Positions 22,901 to 34,567 of a stretch of DNA of 64,000 bases are shown here, in pieces. A program made the position numbers and the translations under genes. The stretch is from Delphinapterus leucas (Eukaryota > Chordata > Mammalia > Artiodactyla > Monodontidae), in the NCBI RefSeq assembly GCF_002288925.2, contig NW_022098022.1, positions 2,536,976-2,600,975 of the forward strand. The letters run 5' to 3'. Position 1 is the stretch's first letter; each line of letters begins with the position of its first letter. The notes beneath the pieces were generated by a model. That model saw nothing but the letters and a program-made list of their open reading frames with translations. It made no database searches and was not told the DNA's origin.

Positions 22901-23879
22901 CAAAGTAAGTAATGAGTCATTACAGTGCCCCCTACTGGTTATGAACTGTGGCCTTCCACCCTTAGCCCCAAGTTTATTTGGTATTACTGGGAAGGTGTGC
23001 TTTAGGTACGCTGGATCATTACATATTGGATACTTTTTGTTTTGTATTTGATATTAGATAACCTTTGTAGCTGAATAATTCTACAATAAATACATGTAAT
23101 TTGACAAGTTTGCCTCTGGTCCATTTTCCCATACCTTTCCCGAAGCCAGTGGAATGATGGCGACAAGTCTCAGAGTCCTGGAACTTGCTGACCTCCCTCA
23201 GAGAGGGGCCACTAACGAAGCAGCTGTTTTGTTTGGCCTTGCCTAGAACTCCCACTGGCAAAAAGGCTGTGGAGGGTAAAACACACGAGGTTTCCGGACT
23301 GCCGCGTGGGCTCCAACCAGAGCGCTTCTTCACCACCATTTGTTTTCTCTTGCTTGTCTCCATCCCCAGGGGATTCTGATTATTAATGTACATCAACCAC
23401 TGCCAAAAGGTATAACTCCAAGGGAGATGGGCCAGACCCAACTCCCTGCTGTGCTTTCATCGTAATTAATATGCAAACCTGACTTACCCTGGTTATCTAC
23501 TGTCTGTAAACCTATCTTTGGCAATACAAAGAAGTAGGCACACAAAAGCACAGGACCAGACCAAACACCGCAAGCCTTTAGAAACAGAACTTATCAGGGC
23601 AACTAAGGAACCCTTAGCCTGATATTCCACTCCACAGAGGGACCCACTGGGTGGGTCATGGGGGCTTTGCGGTTTCATAACTAGGAGATACCAGTCCCTC
23701 CTCTGAGATGACCAGGGACTGAGGTCCTACAACAGTATCACAGGACAGAGCCTTGGCCTCTGCAGCAAACTCTTCCTAACTGGTATGTCAGCCTGCAGGA
23801 TCAGTCTTAGTTTCTCAAAGAGAAATAGAATATGAATACTTCCCAGTCCTTAGGGAAAGGATTCTTGCAGAAGATGGTA
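19991..23879. other. Unassigned sequence
   Basis: About 3.9 kb with no gene and no repeat that I can name. Minus-strand positions 23019-23441 are open for 140 codons, the longest frame not explained by a repeat, but it shows no recognisable domain or codon signature. The rest is AT-rich mixed sequence. Confidence 0.4.
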
Positions 23880-24200
23880 TGTGACCTAGACCTGAGTGAA
23901 TGCACAGGATTTCAAAGGGCAGGCAGTGAAGGAAGAAAATTCCAGGGGAAAGCTCTTCAAGTGGTCGAGAAGTTAGAAGAGCTTTAAGAGAACAGGGGAG
24001 TCAGCATACGTACTAGACATCGTCAGGCCAAGGTTTTCGGCTTCATTTATGTAGTTCTGTAAGAATTATCAGCAGATGGGATTAAGGAATTAAAGAAGGT
24101 ACAAGAAAATAGGAGACAGATTATAAAATAAAGATCTGAAGGTGAAAAATGGTAATAGGAATGGAAAGTTAGTGACATGACTTATCTGACTGAAGCTCTA
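23880..24200 (-). mobile_element. L2-like fragment
   Basis: The text GTGACCTAGACCTGAGTGAA, GGCAGGCAGTGAAGGAAGAA and 'aaaattccaggggaaagctc' resembles the antisense C-terminal ORF2 region of L2 ('gagacctgaatgatga...gcattccaggcagaggg'). Identity is low. Confidence 0.4.
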
Positions 24201-24430
24201 GATAATCAATAGAGGCAGCACACATTAAAATGTCAAACTGGCTCTTTTTCAATTAATCTCTAAAAATGAAACCTATACGTATACAGTGTTATTAGAAGGA
24301 AGCTCACTTCTAAAAAGCAAATAAATTTCTGACAAGAAACTTAATACACTCAGTGATTTGAGGACTTCTGTATTCTAAAGCTGAGATAAACAGCTACAGC
24401 TTGTCTAAAAAGTAACCATTATTAATTTTT

Positions 24431-24638
24431 TTTTTTTTTTTTTTTTCAGTACGCAAGCCTCTCACTGTTGTGGCCTCTCCCGTTGCGGAGCACAGGCTCC
24501 GGACGCGCAGGCTCAGCGGCCATGGCTCACGGGCCCAGCCGTTCCGCGGCATGTGGGATCTTCCCGGACTGGGACACGAACCCGTGTCCCCTGCATCGGC
24601 AGGCGGACTCTCAACTACTGCGCCACCAGGGAAGCCCC
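24431..24638 (-). mobile_element. CHR SINE, short cetacean form
   Basis: A full-length antisense copy from a poly(T) of about 20 (the tail) to CCAGGGAAGCCC. The target-site duplication is CCATTATTAATTTTT (24416-24430) against CCATTATTAATTTTA (24639-24653). It is well preserved and CpG-rich. Confidence 0.96.
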
Positions 24639-24826
24639 CCATTATTAATTTTATAGCTTTCTCTTGGAATAATTTTTTATTTGAAATTATCATAATTATA
24701 AAAATCACCTAAACCCTCTCCTACAGCGGAAAACCTCTGCAATATAAATATTGAATCTTTACTGATTAAGACCATATGGTAATTGCAGTTTATTATTAAA
24801 AAACAGAAAGCCCACAGTAGCTGGGT

Positions 24827-25361
24827 TTTTTTTTTAACATCTTTATTGGAGTATAATTGCTTTACAGTGGTGTGTCAGTTTCTGCTGTATAACAAAGTGA
24901 ATCAGCTATTCATATACATACATCCCCACATCTCCTCCCTCTTGCGTCTCCCTCCCACCCTCCCTATCCCACCCCTGTAGGTGGTCACCAAGCACCGAGC
25001 TGATCTCCCTGTGCTATGCAGCTGCTTCCCACTAGCTATTTATTTTACGTTTGGTAGTGTATGTATGTCCATGCCACTCTCTTTGTCCCAGCTTACCCTT
25101 CCCCCCTCCCCGTGACCTCAAGTACATTCTCTACGTCTGCCTCTTTATTCCTGTCCTGCCCCTAGGTTCTTCAAAACCTTTTGGGTTTTTTTTGTTTAGA
25201 TTCCATATATATGTGTTAGCATACGATATTTGTTTTTCTCTTTTTGACTTACTTCACTCTGTATGAGAGACTCTAGGTCCATCCACCTCACTACAAATAA
25301 CTCAATTTCATTTCTTTCTATGGCTGAGTAATATTCCATTGTATATATGTGCCACATCTTC
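24827..25361 (-). mobile_element. 5'-truncated L1 3' end
   Basis: An antisense L1 tail begins with AACATCTTTATTGGAGTATA and runs through the pyrimidine-rich 3' UTR (CTCCCTCCCACCCTCCCTAT). It ends with antisense of the last codons of ORF2, since the minus strand gives MWHIYTMEYYSAIERNEIE, the conserved C-terminal motif. It is closely related to the 3' part of the full-length L1 at 40.0-40.5 kb, on the opposite strand. Confidence 0.92.
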
Positions 25362-25410
25362 TGTTTTTTTGAATGAAAGAAAAAGGCTGCGTTAATAATG
25401 TACAAAGACT

Positions 25411-25603
25411 GGGCTTCCCTGGTGGCGCAGTGGTTGAGAGTCCGCCTGCCGATTCAGGGGACACGGGTTCGTGCCCCGGTCCGGGAAGATCCCACGTGCC
25501 GCGGAGCGGCTGGCCCGTGAGCCATGGCCACTGAGCCTGCGCGTCTGGAGCCTGTGCTCCGCAACGGGAGAGGCCACAGCAGTGAGAGGCCCACGTACCG
25601 CAA

Positions 25604-25627
<24 letters not shown>
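25411..25627 (+). mobile_element. CHR SINE, short cetacean form
   Basis: A sense full-length copy with a (TAA)n tail. A perfect 17-bp target-site duplication, AATAATGTACAAAGACT, lies at 25394-25410 and 25628-25644. The low divergence and intact duplication suggest a recent insertion, about 30 bp beyond the end of the antisense L1 tail. Confidence 0.97.
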
Positions 25628-25634
<7 letters not shown>

Positions 25635-25879
25635 TACAAAGACTGTTTATAGACTTATTAACAAGTCAGCAACAAAACATACCTCTAAAGGAATATTAAA
25701 ACAGTCTGCTGTATTATTTATTCTAATTTTAACTTATTATGCACTTCGTCTGGGAAGCTGCTAAATTTCTGTATGGTTTTCTTATATCAATTATGTAAAC
25801 TATAAAACTGCTAGGCCAGCATCTCCAAACCATTTTTCCATCATTTAGACTGTATTTAACATGCTCACATGACCTAGTA

Positions 25880-26098
25880 TCGAGGTCAGCAAACCCAGAC
25901 CATGAAACCTGAAATGCCAGCCTGCAGTCCAGATAAGTGACGTTCCCTTGTAACACAGACATTCTGATTCACATCTTGTCTATGGCTGCTTTCACGTGGA
26001 GATGGCAGACTTTAGTACTTGCAACAGAGACCATACACCCCAAAGCCTAAACCACTACTACCAGCCCCTTTAGAGAAAGGATTTGCTGACTATTGACA
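25880..26098 (+). mobile_element. MER20, hAT-Charlie fossil
   Basis: A non-autonomous hAT element: GAGGTCAGCAAACCCAGACC at the 5' end, TGTCTATGGCTGCTTTCACG and GCAACAGAGACCATACACCC in the middle, and GGATTTGCTGACTATTGACA at the 3' end. The ends form the expected imperfect terminal inverted repeats (GTCAGCAAA and TTTGCTGAC). It is old, about 220 bp, and encodes nothing. Confidence 0.85.
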
Positions 26099-26688
26099 GG
26101 ACTGTTTTATTTTTTTTCTTTACTCATTTATATTTTTGTGAGCCTCTCTTAAAGTAGGAATCCCTGCCACCTGTGGCTCCCTTCTCTCCCATTTTGCAAA
26201 TCTGTCGTGTTACTATCACTCAGCTCTCACCACCATGTTCTTCATTAAAAAACATGTGCTTTCTGATAAACCCACCAGGGTTCTCTGAAAGGTCAGGACA
26301 CACTACTTTATGGTAGAAAGATAATTAGTCTCTTTACAAGTCATTTTGTTTAAACCTTTTAGGGACATAAGTCTACTTTGTTCTAATTTTCAGTAAAGGG
26401 TTACATTTATTTTCTTTAATAAAGTTCACAAGTAGAATGGAGAAGCACAATGTCATAATAAATGTGTTGGAGGATCTTTTCTGTCCTTAGATTTCTTAGG
26501 AAATTTTGTTTGTGTTGAAACCTCTTATCAAGGGCCTCACAGTACTTCTGAGTACGAGATTCCTTAGAGAATCTACACCCACTTATTTTATGCTAAATCC
26601 CACTCCACCAACTCAGAGAGCTAGAAGAGGGCTCCTATGCATTCATAAATACTACTCACATCCAGAAGGGTAGCCAACCTTAAAGATC
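26099..26688. other. Unassigned sequence
   Basis: No gene or repeat recognised. Confidence 0.45.
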
Positions 26689-26740
26689 AAGAGTATACAG
26701 ACTTTAAAAAAAAAAAAAAAAAAAAGAGTATACAGACTTT
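26689..26740 (+). repeat. Bare poly(A) between 17-bp direct repeats
   Basis: AAGAGTATACAGACTTT occurs at 26689-26705 and again, perfectly, at 26724-26740. Between the two copies there is only a run of about 18 A. This is what target-primed insertion of nothing but a poly(A) tail would leave. A tandem duplication with A-tract expansion is the alternative. Confidence 0.85.
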
Positions 26741-27493
26741 AAAAAAGCGTTCTCGCTATCCTTACTGGAGACAGTGATGAATGAAAATTATTGCCATAAC
26801 TAGATTTCCTAATCCAGAGTATTCTGAGGAAATACGTATTTTATTTTCCAGTTAAAACAGAATATTAATTATTAATAATTTAATAAAATGATATTGAGAT
26901 ATGAACTTATCCCTTCTGTATAGATGAAGAACTCCTCTCTTTCTGTAGAGTTTACTATAATTCAAAGTTCATTAAGAGCAGGCAGGGAAAATTAGGTTCA
27001 CTGTTACATTGTCACTGCCTAATAAGACATTTGGCAAATAATTAGTCAATATTTATTAACCAAATACATCAGGGAGTGAACAGGCACACATGCGTGGATG
27101 GATGAATGGAGGTTTGGATGAAACAAGTTTTCTTGCTTTATCATGTACTTGAAATGGCTTCCCTTGACATATAGAGAACCATTAGTGATCTCAGCATAGA
27201 TCCCACTGATTAGATAACTAGATTTTTTCCTTATTCAAATGTTGGGATGAAGGAAAAATCTAAAGTTGAACCAGTGCCTGGGTTTTACCGTAATTCTATT
27301 ATAAAGTAAGATTTTCTACCTTCCTAAAGTTTATTTTGTATAGCTTCAACATTTTTAACTATATTGCTTAACAGGTAGGACGAATTTCACAATTGGAAAC
27401 AGATTTACTAATCTGAGAAGAAGTAGTATTATCCTGGACAGATTTTATTCCATTTAAAAAATCATTACATGTTAGCTTCGGTTTGTAGGTAAT
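26741..27493. other. Unassigned AT-rich sequence
   Basis: No gene or repeat recognised. Confidence 0.45.
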
Positions 27494-27560
27494 ACATCAT
27501 GGTGGTTAAGGCCACGGAACCAGGAATCAGAACTGGGTTTGATTTTCTATTTTCTTAATT
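27494..27560 (+). mobile_element. MIR head fragment
   Basis: ATCATGGTGGTTAAGGCCAC, GGAACCAGGAATCAGAACTG and GGTTTGATT resemble the tRNA-related 5' part of MIR. It is short and diverged. Confidence 0.5.
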
Positions 27561-27622
27561 GTTCAGTGTATAATTAAGAAACACACTTCAGCAACACACT
27601 TAGATCTCTATTTTTACACTAC

Positions 27623-28427
27623 TTAAAAAGTGGAGCATATCCTATGCTTGCTGGAGAGGGTGTGGAGAAAAGGGAACCCTCCTACATTGTTGGTGGGAAT
27701 GTAAACTGGTACAGCCACTGTGCAGAACCGTACAGAGGTTCCTTAAAAAACTAAAAATAGAGCTACCATATGATGCAGCAATCCCACTCCTGGGCATACA
27801 CCCTGAGAAAACCATAGTTCAAAAAGCTACATGCACCCCCATGTCCATTGCAGCACTATTTACAATAGCCAGGACATGGATGCAACCTAAATTTCCATCA
27901 ACAGATGAATGGATAAAGATGCGGTACATATATACAATGGAGTATTACTCAGCCATAAAAAGAAACAAAACAGTGGCCATTTGCAGAGACATGCATAGAC
28001 CCAGAGACTGTCATACAGAGTGAAGTAAGTCAGAAAGAGAAAAACAAATATCGTATATATATCGCTTACATGTGGAACCTAGAAAAATGGTGCAGATGAA
28101 CTTACTTGCAAGGCAGAAAGAGACACAGATGTAGAGAACAAACTTACAGATATCAAGGGGGGAAGCAGGGGTGGGATGAATTGGAAGATTGAAACTGACA
28201 CATATACACTACTATGTATAAAATAGGTAACTAATGAGAACCCACTGTATAACACAGGGAACCCTACTCAGTGCTCTATGGTGACCTAAATGAGAAGGGA
28301 ATCTAAAAGAGAGCGGATGTATATATATATATATATAAAAAACTGAGTCACTTTGCTGTATAGCAGAAACTAACACAATACTGTAAAGCAACTATACTTC
28401 AACAAAAATTTTTAAAAAGCGGAGCAT
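27623..28427 (+). mobile_element. 5'-truncated L1 with target-site duplication
   Basis: A sense L1 covers the end of ORF2 and the 3' UTR. The zinc-knuckle region starts at 27,645 (CTTGCTGGAGAGGGTGTGGA), the conserved MRYIYTMEYYSAIKRNKT stretch is in frame at 27,919, and the 3' UTR ends in CTATACTTCAACAAAAATTT. The flanks TTAAAAAGTGGAGCAT (27623-27638) and TTAAAAAGCGGAGCAT (28412-28427) form a target-site duplication with one mismatch. The 3' UTR differs from that of the full-length L1 at 40.2 kb, so it is from another L1 subfamily. Confidence 0.93.
28319..28337. repeat. (TA)n in L1 3' UTR
   Basis: A short (TA)n tract sits within the truncated L1 and probably expanded after insertion. Confidence 0.8.
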
Positions 28428-29559
28428 TTCCTTTATAAGGCTTAAATGAGATGAAGAGAGAAAAATTAAGGATGGAAGATGGAAAGAAGGGTTGCAGAGG
28501 GAGGGAGAAACAGCATTAAGGAACAAGAGGAAAGTCGAGGAAGCAGGACATCAAAGTGAGGAAAACAGCAGCAGCCATTCTGATACTTCACCGCATCACT
28601 AAGAAATGCAGTGAGCTGTCTCGGAGGCCTCGTGGTGGTTGTAATCAAGTCAACATTGAACATTAAAATTAAATACTGGGATTTTATAAACTTACCACCT
28701 AGGATTGGTAGACAGTACTCTCTGTTTCAGTATCAAAGGGAAAGATAATGTGTATTGTATACCTTAGAGCAAAAAGGTATGCTTACTAAAATTATAATTC
28801 TAAGCAAATCAGTAGTGGTAATTTTAAAATGAAAAATATTAATTATACTAAGTAAAATCAATTTTAAGTCTATAAAAACTGGTTCTTAGCCAGATGCCCC
28901 TGAACATCAGGAAGGGCATAAAGAAAAATACTTGGGCAAATTAGAAAGATGCTCAAGAAGAGGTACTTCTGAGATATAAATATCCTAGAGGTGAAAAGTG
29001 ATCGATATTAATTGTAAGGGAGCAACGGAGAAAAAGCACAAGAAACCCAAAAAATGAAAATCCAGAGGAACGGCATGACCTAACAGGAGTTCCCTTAAAC
29101 TGGAACAAATTCAACAGCAGAAAACATTCAAGGAAGTCAGTATTAAAGATGAAAGGTAAATTGCTTAGAATATGAAGGCAAATAATTAGGTACCTGATGG
29201 AAATAATGCTTCTTTAATGGGTCCTTTGGAAAATTTAAAGCAAACTGTGAAGGCAGATATGGCTATTTCACTAATTGAATTACTATTTCATGTTAACTTT
29301 GACTATAGTGAGAAAAGTGGTTGCCACATAAGTTGTATGATGGAATTACAAATACTTAAAAAATGAACATCACATCGCCTTAGCGTTCAGGAGGGATAAT
29401 TAATCCACTTGCAAGGAATAAAAGGTATTAAACAAGGTAGTTATTTTCTTTCCATGTACAGAAAAAATAAAGAAGATAATCTCTCTCATGTTTTCGTCCT
29501 TTTGGAGTGCAGTAAAGTAAAAACACTTACACAAAATAATATGAATTGAAAATGCAGCT
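28428..29559. other. Unassigned AT-rich sequence
   Basis: No gene or repeat recognised. A purine-rich stretch lies at 28,440-28,570. Confidence 0.4.
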
Positions 29560-30010
29560 TTCTCCTTCCGGCCACATCACTGATGAACTGGTACAGGACA
29601 AAAGCACTCCTCCCAAAACCAGCTCTAAAACTGGACACACTACAGGAAATAAACGATTAGAAATTCTGGCAAACAGGCCGCACAGGACTTCCTGAGGGAA
29701 GACAAACAACCACAGGAGCCCTACCCCTGCTCAGGCTTTCTGCCCGCGGGTACTTTCCAGGTTGCATTTCAAACAAGCGACCCCAAGAAGAACGCAGGTC
29801 TCACTGAGCAGAGGCTGGAGGCGTCAGAACTGGGGGCTGCTGAGACTGATGGGACTTGCGGGTCAGAGCCCTCCAGGGGTGTGAGCCATGTCAGGAAGGC
29901 CCTCGGGAACTCTGCGTAGGGGCCCCCTCGGGACAGTCTCTAGACAAATGCTAAGCTGCATATGCGCCGATCAACACTCCTAGAAGCCTGGCGAAAAAAC
30001 ACAAAACCAG
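29560..30010. other. Unassigned GC-rich block
   Basis: This interval is richer in G+C than the DNA on both sides and includes TTTCTGCCCGCGGGTACTTT and GGGGCCCCCTCGGGACAGTC. No open frame, LTR signal or SINE was recognised. It may be an unidentified LTR or LINE 5' region, or unique sequence. Confidence 0.3.
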
Positions 30011-30249
30011 AAAGCCCCAGCTACTCGAAGCTGGGAGTTAAACTCAAGTGAAATACGGAATCGGTAAGAAAAAAGAAGTCTTTAGTTGGTGAATCTTTCA
30101 CAGCTTGCGAGGGGCAGAGAAGAAAGTAAGACTCAAGGTCCTTAAGTCTTTCCCTAGGTCTCTCCGTCCTCCAGACTGGGGAGGAAAATAGAATCTGATG
30201 GCGGTGATAACCACGTCTTCCGCCACCACCACTATTTCCTTTTCTAGCC

Positions 30250-30545
30250 TGAGATAGAGTTGGCATAGAACGTTGCGTAAGTGTCAGTGTAATGACTGTA
30301 TATATGTGTGCGCTGCAAACTGCCACAGTAACATTAGTCAACGTATCCACCACCTCACATAGTTATAATCGTGTGTGTGGTGAGAACTATTATCTATTCT
30401 CTCAGCAACTTTCACATATACAATGCGTGGTATTAACCAAGGTCACCACGCTGCACATGATGTCCCCAGAACTTAATCACCTTCCACCTGGAAGTCTGTA
30501 CCCTTTGGCTTTCACCCATTTCTAGTCACCACTATTTTTCTTTCA
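30250..30545 (-). mobile_element. Old L1 (L1M-type) 3' UTR fragment
   Basis: Antisense phrases GTGGTATTAACCAAGGTCAC, CACGCTGCACATGATGTCCC, CAGAACTTAATCACCTTCCA and GGAAGTCTGTACCCTTTGGC match the order of an old mammalian L1M 3' UTR. It is diverged. Confidence 0.65.
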
Positions 30546-31388
30546 TTTTCTCTTCCCTCCCTCTTAAAATCTTCCCTCTTCTTTGCAGACAGTCTGAGGG
30601 CCATTCTTACTTTTTCCTTCTCGCCTGTTCGTCCAGAAGTGAGGCCAGTCAACAAGAGATAAAGAAGCGGGCTGAACACACAGATGCCAGCTCCGCTTTC
30701 CTGGTCCCGTGGCACCCGATTACTGAAGAGATTTTCAGGCAGAAATATTACAGTATTGACTAAAACTACACACAATCCCAGTCTGTTAAGCTTCAAAGAC
30801 TTCAGAGAACATGCATCTTAATATTCTTCAAAGTATGATTTATTCTCCAAAACTCCAGGCCCACAAAGTCTGTGCTATCTGGCTCCATTTTCCATTTTAA
30901 ATTAATATTATTTTTTTGACTTTCTATCATTCTAAAAAGTCACTCTCTCACATCTTATGTCTCAGGAATTTTATCGTTAACCATTATTTTAAACTTTCTG
31001 CTTTTACCCACATTTAATTTCTTCACTCTATCCTTTTCTTCTCATAAATTTTCATTTTATTGCAGTTAGCAATTACATGTTTTAGCCAATCCTTAATATA
31101 ATTATAGCAAGTCATTAAAAAGTTTTAATGCTAAATGACAACAAAGTATAATAAACTAGGTACTGCTGATTAAAGTTATAAACTAATGTGTAAGCAAGTA
31201 ACCAAAGAAAAACTAAATACTGTGTGTGCCGATTTGATACACGTAAGTTACATTTAAGGAAAATACATATCCCCCTTTTAAAATTTTATCATAAGATATC
31301 AATGATATCTAACCATTTGTATTAATCTCTTTCCATGGACTTCATTATGTTGAAAAGACCTCAGTATTTGTACTTTATATTTCACTTT
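30546..31388. other. Unassigned sequence
   Basis: No gene or repeat recognised; AT-rich from 30,880 onward. Confidence 0.4.
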
Positions 31389-31398
31389 AATACAGAAC

Positions 31399-31612
31399 TT
31401 TTTTTTTTTTTTTTTTTTTTGCGTTATGCAGGACTCTCACTGTTGTGGCCTCTCCCGTTGCGGAGCAGAGGCTCCGGACGCGCAGGCTCAGTGGCCATGG
31501 CTCACGGGCCCAGCCGCTCTGCGGCATGTGGGATCCTCCCGGACCGGGGCACAAACCCATGTCCCCTGCATCGGCAGGTGGACTCTCAACCACTGCGCCA
31601 CCAGGGAAGCCC
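31399..31612 (-). mobile_element. CHR SINE, short cetacean form
   Basis: A full-length antisense copy from poly(T) of about 22 to CCAGGGAAGCCC. The probable target-site duplication is AATACAGAACTTTTT (31389 onward, merging with the tail) against AATACTGAACATTTT (31613 onward). Confidence 0.95.
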
Positions 31613-31627
31613 AATACTGAACATTTT

Positions 31628-33040
31628 TGCTGATTCACTTTGACTTTTGTTTTTTTGGGTTTTTTTAAGCTGGCATTGTTTACCTTTTGTGAGACAGCCT
31701 TTGAACAGGTTTTGTTGTTTCCTGTCCTGAACAAAATAGCACTGAGGACTCCACTGCAAGGCTGGCTTTTGACAGTGTTTGTCAGCCAGGTGGGCCTTCT
31801 GCCATGCTCCCATTATGCCACAGAGAGTTTGGAAGTTTAAGGGCAGATAAAAAAGGCTGTATGATCTTTCTTCATTTTTAAATCTTGTACCTGAGGATAT
31901 AATTCAGTTTCAAGAATACCCTATTTCTTAGGTTTTTCTTTGTCACAAAAGAAAATACCGTGAAATAAAATAATTTGGGTAAGTGTACAGAGATATATTC
32001 ATTGATTCACACATTATAAAATACGCCTACTTTTAAAAGCAATTTTTAAAAACTTCTGAGTGCACTTTTATAAAACCTACAGATAATTTCATCTTTGTCA
32101 GCTTCAGACACTGAAAAGTTTGAGTAGAGCTGACCTAAATTCCTGTCCTGAGATGTCCCCTCTAGACCAGGTCCTATAATAAGAGCCATGCTTTGCTGTC
32201 TATTTCTCAATGCTTCCTTTACTAGTACGACTTTGTAGACTAAGTCTATTAATGGCCCCAATTTTCCATGCTTCCCTGTATCCATGCCCTTTAGCTATAT
32301 CCTCCCACAGTGAGGTTTGGCCAGGCCAGCAACACTTGGAAGTGTAAAAAAAATAAAATAATTATTTTAAGTCTTGAAGCAATAGCTACTTACTACAACA
32401 GCCCCTGTCAGATCTAACTTTATAGCTTTAGAGGAAGAGAGGGCTCAGAAAATCTCTAATATGAGTCAACTCGGGTTTCTCAAACTTTTGCCTCCCAATC
32501 CCTAAATTTTGCTTCATTATTACACCAGAGTGAATTCTAAATATGAGGATGCTAATCTTCTAGTAATCCAAAATTCCTTATTACTGTAAGAATTCAACTG
32601 TTTCCACCTAGTAGCCCTTGTTTAGTGTGATGAACAACTCCTGGCAGAGGTGAGAAAAATACACCACCAAAGGTCTTCTGTCTTTTCAAAGAAACCCATA
32701 TGATCTTCTGTGCAACCAGTGACTTTATCTGGTTTGGGGTAAAGGATGGTTACTACCAGGCTTTAAACCTTAGAAAGACAGAGAAGTTGCAGGTGAAAGT
32801 GTGAGAAATTTCCTTTTTTTCAATTTCTGGAGGCAATGACTATGGGCTTCACAGTAAGGCTTAGAGGAAGACAGGCATTATATTCTGAAAGACCACAACC
32901 CTCCTAAAGTGACTCAAAAAGGCAGTGGATAGATGAAAAGCACAGAAAGGCACAGAGAACACTTCTGTTAGGGGGAAGCACTGACTGACACCACCCACCC
33001 TGGCCAGGCACTACAGTAACCATTTGCATGAGTTATTTTA
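31628..33040. other. Unassigned sequence
   Basis: No gene or repeat assigned over about 1.4 kb. A GGTTTCTCAAACTTTTGCC motif at 32,471 recalls hAT ends but is too short to call. Confidence 0.4.
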
Positions 33041-33457
33041 TGACAGGAGGTCCTGGTAAGGAACATGGAAGTAACAAGCCACCACCAACCAGAAAAGCTT
33101 GGGAAAGGTGAAAAGGAGACGCCAGTCCATATGTCCTACCAACCTCCCAGAATCCTCCTCGCTGGAATCCATCTTTGCTGCGCGATGCATGCACCACTGG
33201 GAAGGACCATGAGTCAGAATGATTGGCCAGAGACAACCCAGAAACTAACCCATCGCCGTAAAACCCAAGACTGCAAGCCACGTGGCAGAGCAGTTCTCCC
33301 GGGTTCCCTTACCCAGCTGCTATCCATCCGGGTGCCCCTTCCCAATAAAGTCTCCTGCTTTGTCACCACGTGTGGCTCCTTGGGCAATTCATTTCCTATT
33401 GTTAGACAAGAGCCCACTCTCGGGCTCTGGAAGGGGGACCTCTTCCTGCAACACTTC
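33041..33457 (+). mobile_element. Solo LTR, gammaretrovirus-like (ERV1 type)
   Basis: A block of about 415 bp starts TGACAGGAGGTCCTGGTAAG and ends CTTCCTGCAACA, giving the TG...CA ends expected of an LTR. A polyadenylation signal sits in CCCTTCCCAATAAAGTCTCC at 33,335, followed by a short R/U5 with CTCTCGGGCTCTGG. The U3 part contains GATTGGCCAGAGAC. No internal retroviral genes adjoin it, so it is a recombined solo LTR. A target duplication was not found, so the exact ends are uncertain. The specific family is not named. Confidence 0.65.
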
Positions 33458-34090
33458 TAAGCAAAGGAGAATAATATGTCAGAGTGACAGCAGTCGTCAT
33501 GAGCCTTGGGACAGGAAGATTCCAATTCCTCCTGTAGTGATTCTAAGAGCTCTGGAATGATATTCAGGTGGGACTTAAGATATTGGGAGGATCACAGTTA
33601 TAATTTCCCTATTGTACAGCTCATCTTTTCTTATAATTGAGCCTTTCTCTAAAATGTTTTGTTGGTACTTGCTAATATGCTGAAGTGCTATAATAAAGGA
33701 CTAAGCTGAGATCTGGGGTGGATTTCTATAGTACTCCTACACTTATGTTTTCTTGAATGCCAATTCCCACACTCTAGAGTCATCCCTAACACATCCCAGA
33801 GTCATGTCCAAATCATGAGCTATATTAACTCAGCTATGTACACTCAGACCAGTGAGTCTAAGTAGCTTACTGATACAAATAGCAATGGATATGCCCAGAT
33901 GAAACTTTAGGAAAAGGGAAGAGAAACTTGAGAAGTTTCCACTAAAGAAATAACTTACTAAACTGGATAGATTCACGAGGAGGTATTTAAAAAGCACATA
34001 CACACACATACAGCGTGGTATTTGGTATTTTTTTATGCTTCACAGTAGTTGATTTCACAGCAGAATACACTATAGAATTTATTTGCGTTT
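33458..34090. other. Unassigned sequence
   Basis: No gene or repeat recognised. Confidence 0.45.
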
Positions 34091-34094
34091 AAGG

Positions 34095-34435
34095 CATGAT
34101 TTTTCACACAAACCCAGGTGAGCTGCTAAAACTGAGCAGTAGTTCCACTGGTCTAGCAAATATAATGAAAGAAACAAACACGCAGACACAGAAAGCTAAT
34201 GGTTTCCAGAAGGGAGCTGGGTGGGAGGGTATGGCAAGATGGATGAAGGAGATTAAGAGGTCCACATTACCAATTATGAAATAGACAAACCTCAGGGATG
34301 TAAAGAACAGCACAAGAAACACAGTCAATAATATTATAATAACTTTGTATGGTATGTAATTATAAAAGTATCCAATCACTATATGTTGTATACCTGAAAT
34401 ATTTTAAGTCAACTACACTTCAGTGTAAGTAAATA
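34095..34435 (+). mobile_element. Old L1 (L1M-type) 3' UTR fragment
   Basis: The text AGCTAATGGTTTCCAGAAGG, ACAGTCAATAATATTATAAT, AACTTTGTATGGTATGTAAT, ATCACTATATGTTGTATACC and TCAACTACACTTCAGT follows the L1M 3' UTR order. It lies about 120 bp upstream of the full-length L1 but belongs to an older family. Confidence 0.75.
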
Positions 34436-34567
34436 CCAAAATAAATATTGTTCTCTCAAATAGTCTACATACCTCTACAATTCTTGTCTTATGTTTTAGA
34501 AACACAAAGCGTCATGGATAACCATAATTAAAACCTTCAGAAAATTTAAGAGATAAAAATATTTGCA

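Noticed and set aside
23019..23441. Minus-strand frame of 140 codons, the longest outside repeats
   Set aside because: No recognised domain, no splice-site or promoter context, and one such frame in 64 kb is expected by chance. A conservation test would be decisive.
30021..30353. Minus-strand frame of 110 codons
   Set aside because: No domain; overlaps the edge of an old L1M tail.
32471..32560. Possible MER5-like hAT element
   Set aside because: Only the short GGTTTCTCAAACTTTT word matches; the rest could not be aligned.
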